Assembly: GCF_005239225.2 (NCBI RefSeq)
Contig: NC_133302.1
Coordinates: forward strand, 7,502,001-7,566,000
Source: Populus alba
Taxonomy: Eukaryota; Streptophyta; Magnoliopsida; Malpighiales; Salicaceae
Length of the DNA: 64,000 bases
Direction: 5' to 3'
Part shown: piece after piece, positions 12,310 to 25,384 of the stretch
Layout: every line of letters begins with the position of its first letter
Numbering within the stretch: the first letter of the stretch is position 1
Translations under genes and position numbers: made by a program
Notes under the pieces: model-generated
Database searches by the model: none
Seen by the model: the letters and a program-made list of their open reading frames with translations, nothing else
Told to the model about the DNA's origin: nothing

Positions 12310-12530
12310 TTAATCTTAGTGTTAGAGCTTGTTTGGAAAACGCGGTATAAATCACGTTTCCTTAATTTTTTAATTTTTTTTGTTAAAAATATATTTTTTA
12401 ATGTTTTTAGATCATTTTAATGTACTGATATCAAAAATAATTTTTTTTAAAAAAATATTATTTTAATGTATTTTTAAACGAAAAGCACTTTGAACCACAA
12501 CCGCTACCATAATCTCAAACACATTAGGAA
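12310..12530. mobile_element. Short MITE-like element
   Basis: This has the form of an abundant short AT-rich repeat seen several times in the window. One end reads GCTTGTTTGGAAAACGCGGT, the other CGCTACCATAATCTCAAACA, with a core of ATTTTAATGTA / AAAAATATTATTTTAATG type. Related copies are at about 16465-16680, 29285-29430, 35280-35460, 46210-46370 and 63020-63170. It is too small to code. The transposon superfamily is not determined. Confidence 0.45.
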
Positions 12531-13060
12531 GTTTGTTTTAGAGAGAAGGGTTCAATTGAGATTGTATTTCTCTTTGAACATGTCATAAAATATAAATTGG
12601 GAACCATAAATTTATTTTTTATTTTGATGGATTTTAATTTTTAGAGTAAATATAGGTTTTTTGGGGTTTGAAATAGGCTGAGGTTCATAAGGTTTCTTGG
12701 TTTATTTTCAACTGAAAACCTGCTATTGTCTCCTATATAAAAAAAATCAGGTCTTATGCTAGTTAAAATAAAAATGATAAATACTTAAAAGTGTATTTTT
12801 ATTAAGATTTTATATCATATTACATGTATCACTAAATTCTCTAACTTAAGCACGTTTTATAATGACAAGTTTGATAATATAAATATTTTAAATTTATGGT
12901 AAATACTCGGTTTTAAATACAGGTTTGTAAAATAAATATATCTCATAATTCAAAATACTAATTGATATGTTTAATTAATGAAATTGAGGTTTATATGAAA
13001 AAACAAATAGATGGTTGAGCTTAGAGAAGAAATCTTCTCCCAACCTTTGGACCATTGGAT
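12531..13060. repeat. Tail of repeat block II, copy 2
   Basis: Colinear with about 18590-19210 (AACATGTCATAAAATATA, then a GGTTTTTTGGGGTTTGAAAT-like string, then AATGAAATTGAGGTTTAT). No coding sequence is seen. Confidence 0.55.
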
Positions 13061-13900
13061 TAGTTATTTTATTTATTAAAAAAAAACACAACTAGGGAAA
13101 TTTATTTTTATTACAAGAAGCATGGTATTATCATTTCTAGATTAAGGAAAAACCTTCTAGTTTTATCACAAGTTCCAAAATTACAGTGGAAATATGTACA
13201 AATTACAATCAAATCAAATTTAACTTGAAAGATTAAAAAACAATTTAATATGGATCTTATAATTAATAATCATGATAGATAATTTGTTTTAAGATATTCA
13301 AAGTCATTTAATTTTAAAGAAAACGTAAATGACATGATGTGTATCGTTTTTCTTTTATAGCTTTATATATTTTTTCAATGAATTTATTATATATTATAAT
13401 TAGTTATATTGAATTGCTTACCCTTGATTTCTTTGTCGTGGCTATCATTTTTGTTTTTTAGTATTTTTTAAAATATATTTTACTTGAAAATAATATTAAA
13501 TTAATTTTTTTATATGCTTTTAATGCATTGATTTTTTTTAAAAAATTTAAAAAATAATTTAAATATATTTTAAAATAAAAAATAATTTAAAAAAAGCACT
13601 CTTCATCATGACAGTACTGAACCAAATTAAAACAAAATTTCTCAACTTTTTCCATGAAAGAGGAAAATTTTCAATTGCTTAGCCTTGATTTCTTGGTCGT
13701 CTTAACCTTGATTTCTCTACTTTTTTTTCCCCAAAAAGTTGTCAACTTTTTCCATTTTCCTAACTCTGGTGGAAATTTCTCAGAACCATCTATCTCGGAT
13801 TTCTCTCAATTTTTCCTAACTTTTTTGATGTTCATGAGATATTATTTTTTTTATAGAAAAAGTTCGAAAATCGAGCTATGAAAGTCTTAAAACTCGGATC
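13061..13900. repeat. Noncoding mosaic of blocks I and II, short copy
   Basis: 13100-13205 repeats block I (ACAAGAAGCATGGTATTATC). 13640-13790 repeats the start of block II (CTCAACTTTTTCCATGAAAG through TGGTGGAAATTTCTCAGAAC). The open frame at 13654-13881 lies in this repeat and is not taken as a gene. Confidence 0.55.
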
Positions 13901-14749
13901 CTAACATTCTAGTAATTCTAGTAATTGGAGATGGTCAAAAAAAAGGGACTAGAAGATAACATACTATTTACCTACTGAGATTGAAATGTGGTCTGATTTT
14001 TTTAAAGAAAATTAGAGCGGATAACATGTAAATTACTCATTCAAAAACAAAAGAAAAAACTAAGCATATGAGTTGGACTTCCAGATAAGATTGTTAATTC
14101 TGTTTTGTTTCGCCTGGAATGGTCGAAACATTTTATACTAATTCAAAAAAAAAAAAAAAACAATTTTCATCTTATTTTAAATCTCGGTCTGTTCCGGATT
14201 TTTCTGCTAAATTTCAACTGAAATGTTCCAGTTTCAATCTACATGTTCTGTTCCGATCTTGAAAAGCCATTGAATCAAATTCAACTTGATTCAAGTTAAT
14301 TAATTAAACCACCCAACTATAAAAAGCTCTTTTTCATTACTATTTTCAATAATAATGATATTAATAATAATATTAAAAATTATTATTACTATTTTCATTA
14401 ACAATGATATTAATTTTTTAAAATTAGATTTATCACTAATATATATGGTTTATATTCATGTTGTTTTTTTCATGTTTATACCTTGTAGAAATTTGAGCAA
14501 AATAAGAGATGTTTTAGATCTCATTAGCCTTGATAACATTGATCTAACTTTATATTTAAAATATTTATGTTAAAAACATTTTACTTTCATAATATTTTGA
14601 TATTTTATTTAAGTTGAATTACTTTTAGTTAAAGATCTATTTAATTTTGATTATTTAAAAATATTTTAAATTTAAAATTATATTTGTTTGGTATTGTGTT
14701 TGTATTACATAATTTATAGTTAATTTATCTTAAATTTGAATTATGTTTG

Positions 14750-14792
<43 letters not shown>

Positions 14793-15922
14793 ATATAAAC
14801 AGTACAACCTTGAAATAACACATTGAAACACATCAAAACTGAAAGATTCCTTTCTAATTAAAAAAATAAAGTATCTATCAAAACAAAATTGACAACCTTA
14901 CTTCTAGAAGGTACCATGCATGTATAAAGATTTTTTTTTTTTTTAATAATTTACACAGGGTCATTCTTCTAAACCCGAATACACGGTACCTTCTTTAAAC
15001 ATCTCTTAACTCTTTTTAAAAACAATTTTAGAATAAAGTTCTCCTTACAAGAAAATTATTAAGGATTGTATTTATTATAATTGTTATCTAATTAAAAAAA
15101 AAAAAATAGAATCCCTCCCGCGGTCACTGTACCCTCTATGCATGACGTTGCTCAATTGAGGTCACAATGGTTATGTCATGGTTAGTCCAAAAGGTAATTG
15201 AACAAGTAATCCAATTCTTGCCTGGCTGCGGCCGGCCACTAATTAAGACTTAAGATGCCGACCGTTTGACAATGTGTTTTTTTTTTTATATAAGGGTTTT
15301 ATCGATCTTTTCATCCTTGGGATCTGGTGGAGCATACGTGATGCTTAATTAATTTAGTTTATATATAAAGAATATTTTTATTTTATTATAAAGAATATTT
15401 TTTGTTTAATTTATACATTAATTAAAATTAAATTTTCTCGTGCATTCAAATAAATTTAATATGATTGAATGTACATTTTTTACCATTAAATTAACTTTTT
15501 AAAATTAATATAACCAACATTACATTATTATTTTTATTATATCATAATTTGTTAATAGTTTAGTTATTTATTATTATTATTAATATGGATGTCCGGCTAG
15601 TTTACGTGCATCTCGACTAATCTCACGGGTCCTAAAGTTAATGACCATATAAATTTTCAGTGGTTCTGACTCCTGAGATTTATAAAATTCAAATTGATAT
15701 AGATATTTAGAGAACAAACCTAAATATTAATCAGTTGAGTTACATTCATCAAGGTTGTTAATAATCTAGTTATTAATGGCTAACTAGATTGTTAGTCAAA
15801 AAAGCACCAAAAGCCCCCTCAAAATAAGCAATAATTTTACTACAATAATTTCTTAATTAATTATCTATGGTTCTTTTTTTAAAGGATGTTAATTTCAATA
15901 GTATAATGTAAACATTCGTTTT

Positions 15923-15960
<38 letters not shown>
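13901..15960. other. AT-rich noncoding interval with TA microsatellites
   Basis: No gene is recognised. TA runs occur at about 14754-14797 and 15928-15968. A G+C-richer patch at 15110-15260 (CCCGCGGTCACTG, GCGGCCGGCC) shows no open frame or RNA signature. 15360-15900 resembles 9620-10150, including the string CCCCCTCAAAATAAGCAATA, so it is another member of the local repeat family. Confidence 0.5.
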
Positions 15961-15972
<12 letters not shown>

Positions 15973-16464
15973 CAAAAGATAGTAAAATTATTTTTATTAC
16001 AAGAAGCATGGTATTATCATTTCTAGATTAAGTGAAAACCTTCTAGTTTTATCACAAGTTCCAAAATTAAAGTGGAGATATATACAACTTACAATCAAAT
16101 CAAATTTGACTTGAAAGATTAAAAAAAAAATCATGGATGATAATTTGTTTTAAGATATTCAAATTCATTTAATTTTGAAGAAAACGTAAATGACATGATG
16201 TGTATCGTTTTTCTTTTATAGCTTTATATATTTTTACAATGAATTTATTATATATTATAATTAGTTATATTGAATTGCCTGGCCTTGATTTCTTTGTCCT
16301 GGCTATAATTTTTGTTTTTTAGTATTTTTTTTTAAATGTATTTCACTTGAAAATAATATTAAATTAATTTTTTTATATATTTTTATTTCTAAAATTAAAA
16401 AATTTTATATATTTTTAAAATAACAAATAATTTTAAAAAACACTCTTGACACTGAACCTAAATT
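15961..16464. repeat. Block I copy with flanking AT-rich DNA
   Basis: Close to 13100-13560, with the shared strings ACAAGAAGCATGGTATTATC, AGTTCCAAAATTA and AAACGTAAATGACATGATGT. No gene. Confidence 0.55.
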
Positions 16465-16682
16465 ATGGGTCTGTTTGTGATTGTGATAACAGTAATGGTT
16501 TAAAGTGTTTTTGCTTAAAAATACATTAAAATAAATTTTTTTATTTTGAAAAAAATATTTTTGATCTTATCACATCAAAACAATCTGAAAACAAAACAAA
16601 AAAATATTTTATTTTAAACAAAAAAATCAAAAATTTTTATAACGCGGTTTGTACTCGTTCCCAAACACAACATAAAATAAAA
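16465..16682. mobile_element. Short MITE-like element
   Basis: The ends read GGGTCTGTTTGTGATTGTGA and CGTTCCCAAACACAAC, with the interior ACATTAAAATAA and CACATCAAAACAATCTGAAA. It interrupts the otherwise colinear copy of the repeat unit and is absent at the equivalent site 13600. Related to the 12310-12530 element in opposite orientation. Confidence 0.5.
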
Positions 16683-16684
16683 TT

Positions 16685-17138
16685 TCTCAACTTTTTCCAT
16701 GAAAGGGAACTAGCTAGGAAAATTTTCAATTGCTTATCTTTGATTTCTTGGTCGTCAACTTTGTTTCCCAGAAAGTTGTCGTCTTTTTTCTATTTTCCTA
16801 GCTCTGGTGGAAATTTCTCAGAACCAGCAGCTGCTAGATTCTATGAACGATGGATATGGTGTCTTCTTCTTTGCTACTTCCTCTTTCCTCACGTTCACAA
16901 TTTTATATATGCAGTCTCTGGACCATTAAGGCTACATATTTTATTTATTAAACCAAAAAACAAAAAGCTAGCAGCCTAGCACGACCAGAGTTTAATTTCA
17001 TGATAAAGAATGTTTTTAAATTAGTTCACGTATTAATTAAAATTAAGATTTTCTTAAATGATTTTAAAAGTGTATTTTTTTTAATAATATGGTATGTTGA
17101 CAATAAGATTTAAGCTTAAAAAATAAAATAAAAATTGA

Positions 17139-17186
<48 letters not shown>

Positions 17187-19210
17187 TTAACATATATAGA
17201 CTAACCTTTTATAAAATTAGCATAACTAAAATTACATTTTTATTTTTCTTATATCATAAACTCTTAATAGTTCAGCAAGGCCAATGTTGGTGTTGGTCAT
17301 GAACATAATAGTACTTGTGAAGAAATTAATTTTAAATCTTAAATAATATTCCTCGCAAATAAAAGACTTTAATTCAAAATCTTAAATTATAATTTGATGA
17401 GATTTTATAAATATTTTTTTATATTAATTAGTTTTTAACTTACTACATGTTAATTATCAATTTACTTTAATTACCCAGTCTATAATTTCATCGGGATGAA
17501 AAACAATATCCATTTACTACATGTTAATTATCCATTTACTTTAATTCAAATTAATTAATTTTCATAATATTTAAAAAATTAAATAATTTCTTATCAATGT
17601 TAAATATTCTTGATTTGATAGTATAATTTAGTCAGGTCTAAATTTGCTTCCTAGAAATCACCAGTTTGAGTCTCACAAATTTCAGACTTATTAGAGGCTT
17701 ACATGATTGTTAATTTCAGGGTCCATTGGGACTAATCGAGATGCACGCAAACTGACCTGAACACCCATATTAATAAAAAAATAAATTTGATAACATTTTA
17801 TTAAAGAAAAATATAATCTATTCCCAACCATCTTTCCTCTTCAACTCTCGAAACAAGAAATAAACAAGTTATAAAATAATAAAAAGAAAGATCAAGCATA
17901 TTTAGATTTAAAAAATACAGAACTTAAATTAAATATTTAATTTTGAAACAAGAAAATTAATCAATCATCAAGTTTGAAAACAAGCAACCATCAAGTTTGA
18001 ATGCAAGACTTTCTAGTGTTAATCTTTTCTCTGCTTCATTTGTATGGAGCCACGTCATTACTTGACCCATAATGTTATCTTTGAAGATATCAAGATTCTC
18101 ATACGGATCAAGACCCAGCTGCCCTATGGTTTACCACAATATAGTAAAAGTTAGTCCACTTTTTTTTTTTTTCCCCTTACAGTTACAGTCGATTTAATTT
18201 TTTTAATTTCATCATTGACTTAATTTATTTCAATTTATGTGATATTACATATTCACAAAAAAAAATATCAACATTAATTTAAAGTTTGATATTATAAAAT
18301 AGAATTTAATTTAATTTAATAAAAAAATAAAATAACAAGGATCAAAGTTAACATTCAAACACTTCACAACCTTTTTTACTATTCATTGGGGGCATAAAAA
18401 GCTACAGTTCACTCCCTATTATCATTGGTCTTTCATTTTTTTTTCTCCTAATGTTTTTAGTACTTCACATTTTAGTTTTAAAATTCTAAAATTTGAGAGG
18501 AAAGAGAGAAAATCATTGAAAACTAAGAGATGATATAGAAAGTGGTTGGTCAGCCACATTCTAGATATAAAAATGTTGATCTTAGTGTTAGTAGATTTAT
18601 TATGGAGAGGAAGCTTCAATTGAGGTTGTGTTTCTCCTAGAACATGTCATAAAATATAGATTGTGAATCATAAATTTGTTTTTTAATTTTTAGAGTGAAT
18701 AAAGGTTTGTTTTGGGGATTGAAATGTGTTGAGGTTCATAAGAATTTTTTATGTGATTTTCAACTAAAAACAAGTTAAAAATTAGGTTTGGGAGGTCTAA
18801 AAACTAGGGTCGCAACTTTCCTATCATTAGAAATGGTAAAAAAAAAATCAACAAGAAAACAATGTGTCATTTGTCCAAGCAAGTGACTATTATCTACTAT
18901 ATAAAAAAAAATCGGGTTGTTTGCTTGTTAAAATAAAGATGATAAGTACTTACAAGTGTATTTTTATTAAGATTTTATATCATTATATTGCATTTAAAGT
19001 ATCGTTAAATTCCCTAACTTAAATCACATTTTATAATAACAAGTTTGATAATATAAGATATCTTTAATTTGTGATAAATATTTGATTATAAATGCAGGTT
19101 TTTAAAATAGATATATCTCACAGTTCAAAAAACTGATTGATGTTTTTAATTATTGAAATTAAGATTTATTTGAAGAGACAAAGAAATGGCTGAGCTTAGA
19201 AAAGAAATCA
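16685..19210. repeat. Noncoding repeat block II, copy 3 (long version)
   Basis: Colinear with 10505-13060 across about 2.5 kb, with small indels and a longer TG/TA microsatellite (17135-17185). It keeps the ATTTCATCGGGATGAAAA motif (about 17487) that is also at the end of copy 1 (about 4338). No open frame longer than about 80 codons is supported, and the minus-strand frame at 18422-18619 is not conserved in copy 2. Confidence 0.75.
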
Positions 19211-19499
19211 TATTTGGGCTAACTTTATTTAACTGGAACACCATTTGGTTTTCAAGTTATAACTAGAGCTATCGACTTGGATTCAAGTGTGATTTAGTTT
19301 GATGGAAATCTAAGATATATGCCTCAAACATTCATGAGGAGCCCAAGACTCGATAATACCACTTTTATGTTCAAATCTTAGCAAGAAAAAAGAAGTTTGA
19401 ATCTATCCTACAGTTCAGACATTGTTTGGTGTTCGACCCATATATAGAGTTATAAAAGCCTAATGCCTATTCTTTTTTAGTTGGAAAGATGAGACAAAT

Positions 19500-21040
19500 A
19501 TCTATAACTTTTATGAAAACTATCTATTCAGATTGTAATATTATCAATGACATTTTCTCTAGCCACCATATCAATAGTTTTAATAACACTTCTTTTAGAT
19601 ATCTTTAATTTTGTTTCTTTTATTATTTATGGTTCTATATCCTTAACCTCCATGTGGATAAACCCTGAACTTATTGGGTTATTTATTATTTTAATGCTCC
19701 AGCACCTAGGAGAAGACTTCAATTATTTGATCGTTGGTAACACTTATAATGACTTAAATTGTAGAATGAATACCATTATACTAAATCTTTTTCCTTTTTT
19801 CTTTAAAGATAAAGTTAAAAAATGGATACAAAATCTTAGGTCATGATCTATTTGTACTTGGGATGAAATGCAATAACAGTTTTTAAAGAAGTTTTTTTCT
19901 TCTCACCGTATAAAGATTTACTTAATACTTACCCTCACTATGGTTTTGAAACAATTTGGATTATTCTGAGTGATAGGGGTCATTTCTCATTAAAAAAATG
20001 ATTGCAAAAATCTTACAACTTAGATTATATTGGCCCATCACATTCAAGTATACATATGCATTCTGCAAAACTTGTGAAAATTATCAAAAGTTAGGATCTA
20101 TTTCAAAATATCACATGATGTATTTAAATCTCATTCGCGTCTTTGGAATATTTGATTGTTAGGGTATAGATTTCATAGGATCATTTTCCCTGCCATTTGG
20201 TTTTTTTATTCATATTAGTCGTAATATATTATGTTTCAAAATGGATAGAGACAATTCAAAGTTGAAATAATGATCACAAAATTGTGATCAAATTTTTGAA
20301 AGACAACATTTTGAGTCGATTTAGAATCCTTCGAGCCATGATAAGTGATGGTGGAACATATTTTTGCAACAAGCCATTTGAATCTTTAAGGAAGAAATAT
20401 GAAATCACACATAAATCTACAAGTGAACAGGTAAACTTACTAATAGAGAGATCAAATAAATCTTAGAAAAAATAGTGAACCCTAATAAGAAAGATTGGTC
20501 TTTAAGACTTAATAATGCACTTTAAGCTTATCAAATTGTTTTTAAAACATCATTAGGTATGTCACCTTATAGGCTAGTTTATGGAAAACCTTGTTACTTA
20601 CCTATGAAACTTGAACACAAAGTTTATTGGGTTATTAAAACTTTCAATTCAAACCTTGATGATACTAGTCAACTGTGTAAGTTATAAACAAATGAACTTG
20701 AGGGGAAAAAATAATACATATGAGATTTCAAAAATTCATAAAGCAAGAATCAAGATGTTTCATGACATGATAATCTTAAGAAAAACATTTGATGCTAGTC
20801 AAAAGATTTTGCTTTATAATTCTCGACTCCATCTATTTCCTAAAAAGTTAAGATTTAGATGGAGCAGTCCATTTATTGTGAAACATGTGTATCCTTATGA
20901 GGCATTTGATATCAAGAATCCAAAAAATAACGATGTTTTTAAAGTGAATGAACATTGTTTGAAAGCATACTTTGATAATTTTTCTAGAGAAAATAAATTC
21001 ATTGGTTTGAATGATCCTGTTTATAAAGACTGATTATTTT
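19500..21040 (+). mobile_element. Degenerate Ty3/gypsy element (gag and integrase remnants)
   Basis: A gag-like frame (19547-19846) ends with LNLFPFFFKDKVKKWIQNL, matching the retrotransposon gag motif LFPFSLRDKAKxWL. A following out-of-frame TWDEM..FLKKFF continues it. About 100 bases later the sequence jumps to integrase. A zinc-finger-like FCKTCENYQKLGSIS lies near 20060, FDC..GIDFIGSF near 20150, and the core piece at 20284-20466 contains AMISDGGTYFCNKPFESL. The C-terminal integrase region at 20700-21033 contains HDMIILRKTFDASQKILLYN and LRFRWSSPFIVKHVYPYEA. Protease, reverse transcriptase and RNase H are missing, so this is an internally deleted, frameshifted element. Confidence 0.85.
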
Positions 21041-21160
21041 TTCTCATATTTTTTTATGTTTTATTTTGTGACTTTAGTTTTCCTAATCTCTTTCCAACCC
21101 TGGTCAAATGACAAATAACAATACTATATGACTCTTAAGTCAATTCTTTTAGTTTCACGT

Positions 21161-23031
21161 TGTCACACCCAGACATCGCAGCAACCGATTAAAAAAATTA
21201 ATCATATTTGAAAAAGAATAGAAATCTGGCATCTTATTCTTTTAAGTGAAAAAGGTCTTGTTTAAGGAGTCGCCACCTAATATTATGATCACTAGGAACC
21301 CTAACTGGTCAACAGAGATTCTATGGTTCGGGACTGGTTACACGAAAGGAAATATGTTATCACCCCTTTAGTGTCCTACCTGAGGCTAGGCTGCATTGCT
21401 GGTTTTGTCTAAAATTGCTAAAGGTTTTGTTTGTGTTATTTATGGTCATCCTGTAATATTCCCAACTTTGGTGTTAGTGAATATTCGCCTACGAATATTT
21501 CCAACTCTAGCGTTGGTAAATATTGTGTAACTCAAAAAGTATGGCATTCCTGACTTTGGCGCCAGTAAATAAATCCATAAAATTCTGTATTAAAAGAAAC
21601 GAGAACTATTTTTTTTTATTTTCTCTTTTTATTTATGTATCCCAGTCTCAAAACTAAAAAAAATGGTCGGGTCACTAGTCCAAACCAGTGACCCAGTGTG
21701 GCCACTATTGCATGCATGCGTGAACAATTCATGCATGCAAGCAACAATAATATGCTAATTAATTTAGCAAACAGGGAAAGAAGGAGAACTCACCTGGCGT
21801 TGCTGCAACTTGGAGGCGTAGCTGAGGGAGACGGTCTGGCACTGCTCTCAGTTGAAGATCTGGCCTGTTGCTCATGGCGAGGACAAGCTGCTGTCATGAA
21901 GGAGAGTTTTTGATGTTGCTTTAATAGAGGCTGGAAGAATATCTTGATGTCAATGGCTAGAGAAGAAGGTGTTGTTTTTTCTGCTGGAAGGAAGATCTTT
22001 CGCCACTATTAGTGTGTTGATGAAGACGCGAGGTTCCTTCTAGCGAAGAAGAAGTTGCACTGCGAGTCTACTGGTGTGGACGCCGCGGGTGCAGAAAGAG
22101 AAGGAGTTGTTATTGCTTTCCGGAACTCACCGTGTCTATGGAAGAAAAAGCTGCACCGCTGGAGGACAAGAAACTACATCACAGGACTTTGGTATGGCGG
22201 TTGGACATGAGAAGGAAGCTGAATGATGAGAGGAGGAGGTGACATTGTTTGCTGCTATTGCGTTGCAATATGGTGTTGCTCTAAATGCTGGACTGAAGAG
22301 AAGGGGTTGCTATTGTAGCTGAGTTTAGAGAAAAACATGTCTATGTTTTGCAGCTGCCTGTATCTGGAACCATTGGGTTTTCGGGTGCTGATTCTCTGTT
22401 GTTATTGGTAAATGGCTGCGGAAGAAAAAGAGTTGTTGATGGGGTGAGGCTGAGAGAGGGCTGGTTTGGGAGATGGTGGTAGTGGCTTCGATTGGCGGGG
22501 AGGGAAGGAAGAAAAAGGAAAATGCTGAGGAGGGGGAATGTATGGCTGGTTTGAGACCAAGGAGGAAGAGAGGAAAAAGTTAGGGAGAGGGGGCAACGGC
22601 GGCTAGTCTAGGATTCGGTCGCGCCCCCTCTTTTTTGTAGGTTTCTGGTAATGGCCTTCTTCTCAGGTTTCCTCCGCCTCTAGGGTCTCCTTTTCATACC
22701 CTGAGATCTGTATTTATAGTGCCAGAGTCCCTTCGCATGTGAGAAACAAAGTTTCAATCAAACTCATTCTCTTCTTTGAAATTTGAATTTGATTAATAAT
22801 CAAATTTGAAAGCGGGTAACTATCATTATCTTGAAAACAAGGATTATCTTGAAGATAGGGATTATCTTGAAGATAAAGATAAAATGACAAAAGCACATTA
22901 TAGTCCTTAATTTTCACGCAAGTTGACAAATCACACTTTTCATCGAAATAAATCTCTGATATTTTAATTTTACATTTTAAACCCTGTAAAAATTAAATTA
23001 AAATCCAATGGACCAAAATTGGATTACAACA
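21161..23031 (+). mobile_element. Probable 3' LTR of the Ty3/gypsy element
   Basis: It begins TGTCACACCC 120 bases after the integrase end and closes with GGATTACAACA, giving TG...CA ends about 1.87 kb apart. It contains typical LTR material: a motif reading GGAGTCGCCACCTAATATTA, G+C-rich leader-like DNA, and stretches of TTTTACATTTTAAACCCTG type. The LTR-like unit at 55592-57484 has the same kind of ends. No matching 5' LTR was found to the left, so the boundaries rest on end motifs only. The short open frames inside (21698-21913, 22402-22596) are not taken as genes. Confidence 0.55.
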
Positions 23032-23860
23032 CACGTGATAACAAATATGTGTTTATACATTTATCAATCAATTGTTCAATTATTTGTTTCTTCTCTTTTC
23101 TTTATATCTCTTCTCCACCTCTCATATGAGAAATGGACACCACTCTCGATAAATTAAAAAAGAATTTTCATGTTTTGCCTCAAGATGCAATAACAAAAAT
23201 TTACCGTGTTAGGTGTGAGATACTAAGGTTGTTAATTCACCTTGGAATTCCTGAAGATATTCGTTGAATAAATGAAGTAAATGTAAGATTATCAAGAGTT
23301 TTTCAATTCTTTTATTTCACATATTCCTGAAATAGGTAAAAACATTTTTGTAAAAAAATATCATTTAAAATGACTGAAAGTTTGTCACAAATGTGCTAAA
23401 TGGACTTGTAAAGTACAATGTCTTTTTGTAAGAATAATATCTATAAATCAAGAAGATAAACTACAATTCATTAAGGATTGCCTGAATAAGGAGTTTTTAG
23501 ATAATTTTTTATTGACTCTTTAAGACTCATTTTAGTAGAGATGTGCATATGTAATTCATTATTTATAATCTCATTTTCATAATGAATATGCTAGATATAG
23601 TCTCAGAATCTAACTAAAAAAGATCTTATTTGTCAATTTTTTAAGGAAGCTAGATAGGAAGCTTTTCCCCAATTTATAGAGGGTTTTAAGCCATTCTTGG
23701 ATATAAAATAAAGGGAAGATATGAACCAACATATAATTGTTCTGACAGCAAAAAAAAATCCCTCCAGCTGGAGGAACCACCAGAAAATCTGACCCATTAT
23801 CTTGTTTCATAGACATCAAGGTCTTCATACAGAATCAATGAATTGCTCATGCAATAAGGC
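23032..23860. other. Interval between LTR and DC1 pseudogene
   Basis: A short plus-strand frame starting at the ATG at 23132 (MDTTLDKLKKNFHVLPQDAI) runs about 44 codons before a stop at 23264. The downstream frames hint at a decayed protein, but no family is recognised. It may be a retroelement remnant. Confidence 0.3.
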
Positions 23861-24563
23861 ATCATCCTCTTACCCTACTTACAAATCCACCTTCTAGTTC
23901 CTTATCGAGCTACCATGTCATTTGTGATCGGTGTAGAGTTATTTCCTCGGGCTTTTCTGTGTACGATGGCAGAGAAAGTCGATTCAACCTGGATGCCAAA
24001 CTGCTCTTTCAACTGATGAAAGTAGCCAAACATCAACAAGAAGAATTGTAGTGGATGCAAGCTGTAGCTCTCAGGTCCTGCCTACGGTTGCATGGACTGC
24101 AGATTCTTCCTTCACAAACCCTGTACAGAACTGCCATAAGAAATTCTCTACTGGTAAAACATCAAGTGTCACCAGATTGATCTCTATTGATTTGTGCCAA
24201 GTATCGGTCCTCTCCATCGAATCTCTCTATGCAAGATCTGCAAAGGTCTTTGCGAAAGACTCCTTCTACGTCTGTGCTTGGAGTGAAACTTTTTAGTTAT
24301 TTTCATCCACAATGAAATTCTATTACCACCTAATGTTGAGCATGAACACCATTTCCATTCGCCCTTCCATGTCCATTCATATGTTGAGGATGACTCTCCG
24401 GCGTCCGTAGTTTGTGCGGAATGAAAGAGATACACAGAACTATTTCCAACAGGTCTATCTTGTAGATCAAATATCTCGACGCCGTCTAATATCCCTAATA
24501 TCCTTTTTCTAAATGAACATTTATTACAAGTTTGATCTATTCAGGGAACACTTCACTTGAGAT
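23861..24563 (+). pseudogene. DC1-domain gene remnant (copy C), cut by the assembly gap
   Basis: Pieces of DC1 (C1-like zinc finger) repeats are visible in several frames. These are CDRCRVISSGF..SRFNLDAK near 23930-24000, GPAYGCMDCRFFLHKPC near 24075-24120, and SLCKICKGLCER near 24224-24260. VEDDSPASVVCAE lies near 24383-24420. Just before the N gap, TTCAGGGAACACTTCACTTG matches the start of the second exon of the intact DC1 gene at 34560. The order of pieces is that of the DC1 genes at 31.4-44.7 kb. Stops and frameshifts make it non-functional, and the middle is shortened. It shows that the DC1 array once extended to the left of PEX12. Confidence 0.75.
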
Positions 24564-25063
24564 NNNNNNNNNNNNNNNNNNNNNNNNNNNNNNNNNNNNN
24601 NNNNNNNNNNNNNNNNNNNNNNNNNNNNNNNNNNNNNNNNNNNNNNNNNNNNNNNNNNNNNNNNNNNNNNNNNNNNNNNNNNNNNNNNNNNNNNNNNNNN
24701 NNNNNNNNNNNNNNNNNNNNNNNNNNNNNNNNNNNNNNNNNNNNNNNNNNNNNNNNNNNNNNNNNNNNNNNNNNNNNNNNNNNNNNNNNNNNNNNNNNNN
24801 NNNNNNNNNNNNNNNNNNNNNNNNNNNNNNNNNNNNNNNNNNNNNNNNNNNNNNNNNNNNNNNNNNNNNNNNNNNNNNNNNNNNNNNNNNNNNNNNNNNN
24901 NNNNNNNNNNNNNNNNNNNNNNNNNNNNNNNNNNNNNNNNNNNNNNNNNNNNNNNNNNNNNNNNNNNNNNNNNNNNNNNNNNNNNNNNNNNNNNNNNNNN
25001 NNNNNNNNNNNNNNNNNNNNNNNNNNNNNNNNNNNNNNNNNNNNNNNNNNNNNNNNNNNNNNN
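24564..25063. other. Assembly gap, 500 N
   Basis: Exactly 500 undetermined bases, a conventional placeholder length, so the true size is unknown. It separates the tail exon of the DC1 remnant from the truncated 3' end of PEX12. Confidence 0.99.
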
Positions 25064-25384
25064 TGATAATTGTTGAAATTTGACATGCGAGACACAGTTT
25101 TTACATGAAAAGCAATGGTTAAACTTCATTATCAACAGCATGACATAATATATTTTCCATCATCTCTATCATTAAAATACCATAGCTCTATTGACCAAAT
25201 AAAAATAATAGGTGCTCATGCATAATTTCTCTATTATTTTAAAGTAGATGCTTTCATAGATTTACATAGGAAAAGGAAACCATTAATATAACACGAGTAG
25301 TGTGAGTTTGTTTGCACGAGGAATGAGAGAGTGGGGGGGGGGTACCCCGTCATGAAATCCAAGACTGAAAAGCTCCTTTCTCAC

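Noticed and set aside
21698..22596. Short frames in the LTR at 21.7-22.6 kb
   Set aside because: No domain, not conserved with the other LTR-like unit, and located in LTR leader DNA.
24524..25141. Open frames of 169-205 codons across the N run
   Set aside because: They consist of undetermined bases and carry no coding evidence.
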